This document shows, one piece after another, positions 7,056-12,711 of a stretch of 12,711 nt of DNA. The stretch covers positions 1 through 12,711 of the forward strand of contig CAMQEO010000026.1 of the NCBI GenBank assembly GCA_946999785.1. Reading direction: 5' to 3'. Below the pieces are notes generated by a model. That model did no database searches. It saw nothing but the letters and a program-made list of their open reading frames with translations, and was not told the origin of the DNA. The translations under genes were made by a program, and so were the position numbers. Every line of letters starts with the position of its first letter. Positions within the stretch are counted from its first letter, which is position 1. Source of the stretch: an uncultured Atopobium sp. GTDB taxonomy: Bacteria > Actinomycetota > Coriobacteriia > Coriobacteriales > Atopobiaceae.

Positions 7056-7107
7056 TTTACTTCTTATGTTTACTTCTTATGTTTACTTTTTATGTTTACT
7101 TTTTACA
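7056..7107. repeat. 13-bp tandem repeat, four units, in the divergent control region
   Basis: Four head-to-tail units occupy 7056-7107: TTTACTTCTTATG twice, then TTTACTTTTTATG and TTTACTTTTTACA. A further TTTACA follows (7108-7113), and a partial unit (TTTCTTACA) precedes. The array ends about 100 bases before the TTG start of the DeoR-family gene. T-rich direct repeats serve as operators for some DeoR-family proteins such as AgaR; the array could equally vary in copy number by slippage. The rest of 6765-7206 holds only the dyads, the stem-loop, the weak PTS promoter and a TACACT hexamer (7171-7176) that may be the regulator's -10. I see no gene in it. Confidence 0.75.
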
Positions 7108-7206
7108 TTTACAAGAAATTGAATAAACGTGTAGGGCGCAAGAAAATATAAATCATTTCGCAAAGTACGCTACACTTAAATTGTCTGGACGAGAAGGGAG
7201 GAAACG

Positions 7207-8097
7207 TTGTTCCGAAAAGAACGCCATGCAGAGATTTTGCGCCTGCTCGATAGACAAGGCCGTGTAGAAGTAGAAGATCTAGCTGCCCATTATGGAGTTA
7301 GCTGTGACAGCATTCGTAAAGATCTTCAATATCTTGATAAACACGGTTTATGCAAGCGTGTGTATGGTGGTGCACTTAAGAGTGCTGATGTGAGTGCGCT
7401 TAATAATTTTTTACATCCCAGTGTTGATTCCAAACTTTCTACTCGCCCTGACAGTCAGCGTACAAAACAGCGCGTTGACGAGCTTATACCTTCACTTAAC
7501 CATGCACTTTCACCTGAGCCACAAACAGCGCAGGACTCAAACACGCAAGATCATACTGACACCAACAGATGGGCAGTTGCAAAGCGCGCTTACTTGGAAA
7601 TAAACGACGGTGATTCGATTTTTTTGGATTTATCGCGTATCAACATAGAACTTGCACGGCTTTTGGCACAAGGAAATAAACGTGTTATTGCGACCACCAA
7701 TATGTTAGATGTTATTAAAATTCTCTCTGACGCGCCGCACATTACAACGCTTGCAACAGGTGGTTTTCTTAACATAACGCTCAATGGTTTTGTGGGATCC
7801 GAAACTATCAGCTTACTCGAACCGCTCTTATTCCTTAAAGCGTTTATTGGCGCAGGCAGCATAGATTTGGATCAAATGGCTGTATCATGTGGCAATATTG
7901 ACGGCGGAGCTGTAAAAGAAAAAGTTATCCACAATGCTTCATATACCTTCTTGCTGGCAGATAAAGACAAATTTAATCGAGAAGAACAGTATCGCTTTGC
8001 AACTATAACCGATTTTTCGGCCATAATTACCAACTGCGATGACGAAGCTGTGCTTAGAAAGCTGCGCACAACAGGAACGCCTATACTACAAGCGTAA
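7207..8097 (+). CDS. DeoR/GlpR-family transcriptional regulator
   Basis: This is a 296-residue regulator with an N-terminal winged helix-turn-helix (RHAEILRLLDRQGRVEVEDL, 6-25, then VSCDSIRKDLQYLDKHGL and YGGA, 31-56) and a C-terminal sugar-phosphate-sensing domain (about 121-296: DGDSIFLDLS, ATTNMLDV, FIGAGSIDLDQMAVS, DKDKF). The TTG start is fixed by GGGAGG five bases upstream; no in-frame ATG is near. The linker between the two domains (about 60-119) is long and polar (LSPEPQTAQDSNTQDHTDTN) compared with the short linker usual in the family, which explains the extra length over the common 250 or so. It diverges from the PTS/transketolase module and most likely controls it, lifting repression when a phosphorylated sugar binds. 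Because it also ends next to the nucleoside module, a role there cannot be excluded. Confidence 0.92.
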   Translation: MFRKERHAEILRLLDRQGRVEVEDLAAHYGVSCDSIRKDLQYLDKHGLCKRVYGGALKSADVSALNNFLHPSVDSKLSTRPDSQRTKQRVDELIPSLNHALSPEPQTAQDSNTQDHTDTNRWAVAKRAYLEINDGDSIFLDLSRINIELARLLAQGNKRVIATTNMLDVIKILSDAPHITTLATGGFLNITLNGFVGSETISLLEPLLFLKAFIGAGSIDLDQMAVSCGNIDGGAVKEKVIHNASYTFLLADKDKFNREEQYRFATITDFSAIITNCDDEAVLRKLRTTGTPILQA

Positions 8098-8107
8098 TAT
8101 AGGCGTT
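8076..8107 (+). terminator. Hairpin overlapping the regulator's stop codon
   Basis: A perfect 10-bp stem (AACGCCTATA at 8076-8085 with TATAGGCGTT at 8098-8107) has the stop codon in its loop and is followed by GTTTGT. The T run is broken, so termination may be moderate. A 7-bp stem (8129-8135 with 8146-8152) sits between it and the converging transporter gene; neither shows a good T run on the minus strand. Confidence 0.5.
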
Positions 8108-8164
8108 GTTTGTCACATATGTTTGATAACTTTACATTTGACAACGTAAAGTAAATATGCCTTT

Positions 8165-9640
8165 CTAGATAAACAGTATCATCGAAAGAACGAACATAAA
8201 TACACAACCCAAAAGCATAGGCACACTGACGCGCCTTACTACGTCGATAGGATTGGTCTTGGTAGTGCCCGATACAATCATAATAACTGCAGAAACGGGA
8301 GATACCGCGCGCAGCAAGTTGCCCGCCATTCCCATAGGTATGGAAAGAGCAATAGGTGATATTCCTGCTGCTTGAGCCAGGGCTGGAATAAGCGGAACCA
8401 TTGCGTAAAAGAGTGCAACGCCCGAACCAGAAAGCAGCACGATAAGAGCAGTAAGTCCAACCAAAATAAGCGGAAGCACAAATCCTAAACCATTACCACT
8501 CATACCAGTCATCATTGCTTGGAGCGAAGCAATAAGGCCAATAGATTTAAGCCCAACAACATAAATCATGGCAGCAACCAACAAAGCAATAATAGGCAGC
8601 ATCGAGCCCATTCCCTTAAAGAAGGTTTCGGTTTTGCCAAGCGCTTCATGCATATCCTTACACCTAAGCGCATCACAAGCGATTGCAAACACAAATGAAA
8701 CAAGAGTTGCCAGCTCAACACTCATTTTTATAGATACGCCTAATACAATCTGTGCAATATAAACCACAACTAAAAGAACAATCGGCAAGAGAGGCAAAAC
8801 CGCGTAAAGCACATGGAAAATGCCTGTAAGCTCATTGGCTTTTGTGTTGGAACTTTGCTGTGAAGTTTGACGCGCAGTACCCGAAACCTCATCAGCTTGA
8901 TCTGAGGATGTATTTGAAGTTTGTGCAACAGTTGTTTGAGCAGCGCGCTTGCTCATAAATTTTTGCCAAAAGTAATGAACAACTGCCATAAAAATAAGTG
9001 TAGGAATAGATACCAATGCATGATATCCAAAAACATATTGAGAGACTGTGAGATTTTCAAACATTGGATATTTTGCCAACTCTGCTGTAATAGCAACATT
9101 ATCGGCGCCTAAAGGCGTTGGCATAATAGTTGCTGTTGTTGCAATAACCGCAGCCGCAGTCAAAGCTGACATCCCTGACTTCCTAAGCACTGGATATAAC
9201 GTTGCAAGCAAAATAATTGCCAAGTTTGATGCACTTGGAACAACGAGCGACAAAACGTTACCCAACAGATAGACAATTGGTACCAAAATATATGGTGAAC
9301 GAACACGATTAAGAGGTTTCGCGAGCGCACTTACGGTTGCATCATTGGCGCCGATTGAGCTCATATATGAGGTGTAGCCACCTAAAAACAGCATAACAAG
9401 GCCTGCCCCTGTAAGCGTTGACTTAAACATCACAATAATGGCAAGCAAAGGATCTAAAAGTGGGGTTGAACTCGGCTTAAAATCTTTAATCGCTAATCCA
9501 TGACCCGTTGCGATAGCAACATACATAAGCACTAAACCAATAATAAACAGCGTAATTTTGATGTCCATCTTTTTTACCAACATATAGCCGATGACACAGA
9601 TGGATAGCGCTGCTATCACATACATTACTATAAGCTCCAT
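8165..9640 (-). CDS. dcuC-like: DcuC-family transporter, possibly for nucleoside or ribose
   Basis: This 491-residue membrane protein has about 12 hydrophobic segments. It resembles DcuC anaerobic C4-dicarboxylate carriers as I remember them: GGYTSYMSSIGANDATVSAL (87-106), KPLNRVRSPY (108-117), VPSASNLAIILLATLYPVL (134-152), LLSGSGVALFYAMVPLIP and AGNLLRAVSPVS near the end. A hydrophilic Ser/Thr/Gln-rich loop (about 228-272) divides the two halves. I start it at the ATG at 9640, with AAGGAG six bases upstream; an in-frame ATG at 9712 would add 24 unlikely Cys-rich residues. It is the last gene of a module after ribokinase and nucleoside hydrolase, 79 bases after the latter. The family is known for dicarboxylates, but this context suggests import of a nucleoside or ribose. 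Family call firm, substrate inferred. Confidence 0.88.
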   Translation of the reverse strand: MELIVMYVIAALSICVIGYMLVKKMDIKITLFIIGLVLMYVAIATGHGLAIKDFKPSSTPLLDPLLAIIVMFKSTLTGAGLVMLFLGGYTSYMSSIGANDATVSALAKPLNRVRSPYILVPIVYLLGNVLSLVVPSASNLAIILLATLYPVLRKSGMSALTAAAVIATTATIMPTPLGADNVAITAELAKYPMFENLTVSQYVFGYHALVSIPTLIFMAVVHYFWQKFMSKRAAQTTVAQTSNTSSDQADEVSGTARQTSQQSSNTKANELTGIFHVLYAVLPLLPIVLLVVVYIAQIVLGVSIKMSVELATLVSFVFAIACDALRCKDMHEALGKTETFFKGMGSMLPIIALLVAAMIYVVGLKSIGLIASLQAMMTGMSGNGLGFVLPLILVGLTALIVLLSGSGVALFYAMVPLIPALAQAAGISPIALSIPMGMAGNLLRAVSPVSAVIMIVSGTTKTNPIDVVRRVSVPMLLGCVFMFVLSMILFI

Positions 9641-9659
9641 ACCACTCTCCTTACCACGC

Positions 9660-9710
9660 ATGCATGTGCACGATGTACAAAAATTTACGTTACGGTAAAT
9701 GCATATGCAC
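9660..9710. repeat. 12-bp direct repeat in the rihC-transporter spacer
   Basis: ATGCATGTGCAC (9660-9671) recurs as ATGCATATGCAC (9699-9710) with one difference. A 6-bp inverted repeat, ATTTAC/GTAAAT (9683-9700), sits between and overlaps the second copy. It lies just upstream of the transporter's ribosome binding site. It may bind a regulator or shape the mRNA, or be chance. Confidence 0.3.
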
Positions 9711-9719
9711 AAACATTAA

Positions 9720-10664
9720 TTATTTTGAAGCTTCAACACGTTTACGCTCACATATACTAAGTTGTTCTACAAACCACGAACGAAATGCTTCGACATCAAT
9801 ATCGGTACACACATCAACATTGGGTTCTCCATGCAGATAACCTCTAAAGTCAACCAACGTACAGCCAGCGGTAAGCGTGCCTGCAAGCTCGATGTCAACA
9901 AAGGTTTTTTCAACCTTAAAAAATTCTGGCTTAAGAAAGTAAGCCATAGCTGTTGGATCGTACATTTTAAGCGCTGTATTAATTGAGCCCGAACGATAAT
10001 GACTGAACAAGTCGTATACCATTTTACCTGTTTTGCCAAACGTTTTAATTGTCTGAATGTCGTTTGCGGGAATCGTTGCCTTCCAACCAATATCAAGACC
10101 AACCATAGCTAAAGGAATACCCGATGAAAAGACAATTTTTGCAGCCTCGGGGTCGGTAGCAATATTAAACTCGGACAAAACGCCCTTATTGCCGCGTGTG
10201 CATGTTCCGCCCATAATTACAATACGTTTAATAAGTTCTTGATCTTGAGGATACACGCGCAACAAAAGCGCAACATTGGTAAGAGGTCCTATTGCCACAA
10301 TGGTCAAAGGCTCTTTACTTGCATGAAGCGCTTTATGCATGGCAACAGGAGCTGCGTCATCGAGCAAACACTCATCTGCCTGACCTACAAACTCATATCC
10401 TGCTAAGCCCGATTCGCCGTGAACATTTGCAGCGGTTGTAAGCTCTCGCACAAGTGGACCTTGAGCTCCTTTTGCAACCGGAACATGCGCGTGCCAAAAA
10501 TGCAAAAGCTTAAGTACGTTATTAGTTACATTTTCAAGCGTCACGTTACCACCAACGGTAGTAATAAGCTTTATATCTGTGGTATCAGATGCAAGAGCAA
10601 GTCCTATGGCAGCAGCATCGTCAACACCTGGATCGGTGTCCAAAATAATTGGTGTTTTCGCCAT
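9720..10664 (-). CDS. rihC: Ribonucleoside hydrolase, RihC-like
   Basis: This 314-residue cytoplasmic enzyme would split ribonucleosides into base plus ribose. The N-terminal calcium-binding motif DTDPGVDDA (9-17) is complete. TTVGGNV, LLHFWHAHVPVAKGAQGPLV (53-72), VHGESGLAGYEF (81-92), AIGPLTNVALLL (124-135), MGGTCTRGN, EFNIATDPEAA and FSHYRSGSINTALKM follow in the order found in E. coli RihC as I remember it. The usual His-Asp pair near the C-terminal metal site is Tyr235-Asp236 here, so the catalytic histidine of many members is replaced. The ATG at 10664 is preferred (AAAGGA six bases upstream) to a TTG at 10679 that lies upstream of that site. It follows ribokinase by 125 bases and precedes the transporter; ribose released here would be the ribokinase substrate. 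Strong family call; purine versus pyrimidine preference not readable. Confidence 0.92.
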   Translation of the reverse strand: MAKTPIILDTDPGVDDAAAIGLALASDTTDIKLITTVGGNVTLENVTNNVLKLLHFWHAHVPVAKGAQGPLVRELTTAANVHGESGLAGYEFVGQADECLLDDAAPVAMHKALHASKEPLTIVAIGPLTNVALLLRVYPQDQELIKRIVIMGGTCTRGNKGVLSEFNIATDPEAAKIVFSSGIPLAMVGLDIGWKATIPANDIQTIKTFGKTGKMVYDLFSHYRSGSINTALKMYDPTAMAYFLKPEFFKVEKTFVDIELAGTLTAGCTLVDFRGYLHGEPNVDVCTDIDVEAFRSWFVEQLSICERKRVEASK

Positions 10665-10725
10665 AACATTTCCTTTCAACGATGATATATCTATGATCTC
10701 TATAGCCTAAAAGCTCTGATGCTTA

Positions 10726-10746
10726 GTACTACACCCTTTGTAGCAC
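10726..10746 (-). other. Short hairpin between rbsK and rihC
   Basis: GTGCTACA pairs with TGTAGTAC on the minus strand (8 bp, one G-U) around a 5-base loop, without a T run. In the 125-base spacer it might affect mRNA processing. I see no convincing promoter here, so rihC is probably read from the rbsK promoter. Confidence 0.3.
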
Positions 10747-10789
10747 AAGTCTTATTACACTCATCGAAGCAATAAAGTTGACACAATCC

Positions 10790-11731
10790 TTATATACAAC
10801 TGATTGGTTTGCTCTCATTGTGCTGTACCTGAAACGCTTCAACTTCGTCATAAGTTGGAATAGACACTTGTGCGCCAACACGAGTTGCTGAAAGGGCTGC
10901 AGCAGCTTGAGCAAAGTTTATTGCTTGCTTTATGTTTGCGCCTTTTGCAAGACAAGCACTCATTGCACCAACAAAGGTGTCACCAGCACCTGTTGAATCC
11001 AAGGCCCTTACCGAATATGCCGGCGCAAAGAGTTGGTGCTGGTCCGAAACAAGCAAACATCCCGCAGCGCCCAATGTTACAACCAAAGTTTTCATACCAA
11101 GTTGCAAAACATTGGTAAGCGCACACATAGTAGAGGCGTCCATGGTTGGATTAATGTCAAATAAACTCATACATTCGGTTTCGTTAAGGCATAAAATGTC
11201 GATACTTTTATACAAAGATGACTTAGGAGCACGGACGGGAGACGGATTTACAACTGTGGTCATGTGATGAGCATGCGCAAACTCTATGGATGACTCCACC
11301 GCCTGTGCTGGGGACTCAAATTGCGTCAAAAAAATGTCACCCGGCTCTGCGGTACGCAAAAGCGCTGCATGTGCAAATTCGGGTGTAACAAACCCATTTG
11401 CACCGTGATTAATGATAATCCTGTTGTTTCCATGAGAGCGCAGGACAATTGCCATGCCAGTTGTTGAGGAGGTTGTTGTTACCTCTTGAATATCAACACC
11501 CGATTGAGCCATGCTGGCACGCAGTTCATTACCAAAGCTGTCATTTCCCACACATCCAATAAGGTGCGTATGAACTCCTGTGCGCGCAGACGCTACCGCT
11601 TGATTTGCGCCTTTTCCTCCAGCATTGATAAGCAAATTGTTGCCCGAAAGCGTTTCGCCTTCTAACGGCATTCTGTCTGATTCTATGGACACATCCATAT
11701 TGATGCTGCCTAGCACCACAACTTTACTCAT
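10790..11731 (-). CDS. rbsK: Ribokinase (PfkB family)
   Basis: This 313-residue kinase transfers phosphate from ATP to ribose, giving ribose 5-phosphate; E. coli RbsK is 309 residues. Seen are the opening VVVLGSINMDV (4-14), the sugar-binding GGKGANQAVASAR (38-50), VNPSP (161-165), LNETE (182-186), and the ATP and catalytic motif DSTGAGDTFVGA (245-256) with Asp251 as base. GAQVSIP near the end (287-293) matches the ribokinase C-terminus and separates it from fructokinases. The ATG has only a weak GGTGA-like site before it. It is the first gene of the minus-strand module with nucleoside hydrolase and the DcuC-family carrier, and diverges from a LacI-family gene that probably represses it. Related nucleoside kinases are possible alternatives, but the motif set and neighbour favour ribose. 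Confidence 0.93.
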   Translation of the reverse strand: MSKVVVLGSINMDVSIESDRMPLEGETLSGNNLLINAGGKGANQAVASARTGVHTHLIGCVGNDSFGNELRASMAQSGVDIQEVTTTSSTTGMAIVLRSHGNNRIIINHGANGFVTPEFAHAALLRTAEPGDIFLTQFESPAQAVESSIEFAHAHHMTTVVNPSPVRAPKSSLYKSIDILCLNETECMSLFDINPTMDASTMCALTNVLQLGMKTLVVTLGAAGCLLVSDQHQLFAPAYSVRALDSTGAGDTFVGAMSACLAKGANIKQAINFAQAAAALSATRVGAQVSIPTYDEVEAFQVQHNESKPISCI

Positions 11732-11849
11732 ACATCACCATGCCTTGTAACACTGCACGCGCAATCTATAACACACAGCACTACGCCCGTTTGTGGCTGC
11801 ATGTAAAACTTATGTTATCAGTTGCCCATGCGATGTAATCTTTTGCGTA

Positions 11850-11867
11850 TAGGAAAATCATTTCCTA
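11850..11867. promoter_or_regulatory. Operator-like inverted repeat upstream of rbsK/lacI
   Basis: TAGGAAA and TTTCCTA flank a 4-base centre (ATCA). The site lies in the 343-base divergent region, about 120 bases from rbsK and 208 from the LacI-family start. LacI-family operators usually have a CG centre, which this lacks, so the binder is uncertain. Confidence 0.4.
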
Positions 11868-11952
11868 ATCTTGTTTACTATACTAGTCGCATGCAAAAAC
11901 TCGCCATACACGCACATCCACGAGCGGCTCCATTTATTCTGCCAACGGTATA

Positions 11953-11964
11953 TTTCTTAAGAAA
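11953..11964. promoter_or_regulatory. 12-bp perfect palindrome in the rbsK/lacI divergent region
   Basis: TTTCTTAAGAAA is a perfect palindrome 111 bases before the LacI-family start codon. Apart from this, the inverted repeat at 11850-11867 and a TATACT hexamer at 11879-11884 without a good -35, I see nothing in 11732-12074; it must hold both divergent promoters. Confidence 0.35.
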
Positions 11965-12074
11965 GTATAAGCACCTGAAGTTTTTTACTGGTAACATAAA
12001 GCGAGCACTCTTAGGCATTGAGGCTTGAGGTTTTACCGTGGCGAGCATGGGCGATAAACGTTCTAAGGAATACC

Positions 12075-12711
12075 ATGAACATTAAAGATATAGCGAAATT
12101 AGCAGGCGTTTCGCCAACAACCGTTTCAAAAATCCTTAACCGTAAAGACCAAAATATTAGCAGTCAAACACGCGCTGTAGTATTAGATACCATTAAAAAA
12201 TATCATTACACCCCTTATGCACGTATTACCGCGCAACGAAACACATGGCTTGTAGGTGTTTGTGTGCGCGAGACAAAAGAGAATATGTGCTTGGTATCAG
12301 GCATAATAGAAGCGCTACAGAAGCATCACATATCTACCCTTGTGATATACACCCGCGAAGAGTCCCGTGAAGAGCAGGTAATCACAGAGCTTATACAATC
12401 AAATATAAGCGCGCTCATCTGGGAGCCGCTCAATACTATGCAGACTCCTACTAACACAACTATAGACAATCTTTGCGTGAAGCACGACATTGAGGTGCTC
12501 AAACTTGCCAAAGATGGTGGCGAGCACAACTATAGTATTGATTTTCAAACACTTGCGCACGATCTAAGCGCCGAGCTTATCTTGGCTGGTCATCGTCATA
12601 TTGCGTGTCTTACCAATAAAGAAACTCCACGCGGATTTGTGCAGGGATACACATCGATACTTTTTCAGCGAAAAATTATGCTTGCAGAACAAAACTGTTA
12701 TACAAGCGTGT
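12075..12711 (+). CDS. LacI-family transcriptional regulator, 3'-truncated by window edge
   Basis: The frame from the ATG at 12075 stays open to the window end, giving 212 complete codons of an expected 330 or so. AAGGAA lies four bases upstream. The N-terminal LacI helix-turn-helix is clear (MNIKDIAKLAGVSPTTVSKILN, 1-22), followed by ISSQTRAVVLDTIKKYHYTP. A periplasmic-binding-protein-like ligand domain follows (WLVGVCVRE from about 58, then GIIEALQKH). The hinge reads PYARITAQRNTWLVG: about two residues shorter than the usual PNxxARSLR...IG and without the leucine that PurR and LacI insert into the minor groove. This resembles a subgroup I remember with PYA(K/R)I hinges. It diverges from ribokinase and most likely represses the ribokinase-hydrolase-transporter module, responding to a nucleoside, ribose or their phosphate. 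Confidence 0.9.
   Translation, partial: MNIKDIAKLAGVSPTTVSKILNRKDQNISSQTRAVVLDTIKKYHYTPYARITAQRNTWLVGVCVRETKENMCLVSGIIEALQKHHISTLVIYTREESREEQVITELIQSNISALIWEPLNTMQTPTNTTIDNLCVKHDIEVLKLAKDGGEHNYSIDFQTLAHDLSAELILAGHRHIACLTNKETPRGFVQGYTSILFQRKIMLAEQNCYTSV

Noticed and set aside
7056..7107. Tandem repeat as a possible CRISPR array
   Set aside because: Units are 13 bp, directly adjacent with no spacers, and no cas genes are nearby.
9641..9712. Extended N-terminus of the DcuC-family protein from an ATG at 9712
   Set aside because: The extra residues are Cys-rich and unlike the family; AAGGAG is placed properly for the ATG at 9640.
11822..12028. A 68-codon plus-strand ORF in the rbsK/lacI divergent region
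   Set aside because: It has no ribosome binding site, no recognisable motif and basic, random-looking composition, and it overlaps the region that must hold both promoters.

Overview
The window reads as an ordinary chromosomal stretch of a Gram-positive bacterium with moderately low GC (low to mid 40s % by eye, not counted). Genes carry clear AGGAG-type ribosome binding sites with ATG, GTG or TTG starts. Protein style (a D-aspartate-ligase-like ATP-grasp enzyme, a UlaA-type PTS, a DcuC-family carrier, DeoR and LacI regulators) would fit a host-associated anaerobe. My best guess is the Atopobium/Fannyhessea/Lancefieldella group of Coriobacteriia, from memory rather than a search, and a low-GC Firmicute cannot be excluded.

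Layout. (1) 1-549: the 3' part of a lemA-family gene (+) and its terminator. (2) 619-1959: a stand-alone ATP-grasp ligase (-), probably modifying peptidoglycan precursors. (3) 2053-6764: a minus-strand PTS/transketolase module transcribed IIA, IIC, IIB, transketolase N-half, transketolase C-half, closed by a strong terminator at 2053-2085. A second good terminator lies inside the module between IIC and IIB. (4) 6765-7206: a 442-bp divergent control region with four dyad sites and a 13-bp tandem repeat. (5) 7207-8097: a DeoR-family regulator (+). (6) 8165-11731: a minus-strand nucleoside/ribose module transcribed ribokinase, ribonucleoside hydrolase, DcuC-family transporter. (7) 11732-12074: a second divergent control region. 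(8) 12075 to the end: a LacI-family regulator (+), cut by the window edge.

How the genes fit together (inference). The right-hand module would take up a nucleoside, split it to base plus ribose, and phosphorylate ribose to ribose 5-phosphate. The left-hand module would bring in a sugar as its phosphate through a UlaA-type PTS and pass pentose phosphates to a two-subunit transketolase. Both modules therefore feed the non-oxidative pentose phosphate pathway, and each has a divergent regulator. None of the ascorbate-specific catabolic genes (ulaD, ulaE, ulaF, ulaG) is present, so the PTS is more likely for another pentose-like substrate.

I found no defence system, CRISPR array, transposon, phage gene, tRNA or rRNA. 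The most interesting items are the unresolved PTS substrate, the DcuC-type carrier placed with nucleoside salvage, the tandem-repeat control region, and the terminator that splits the PTS operon.
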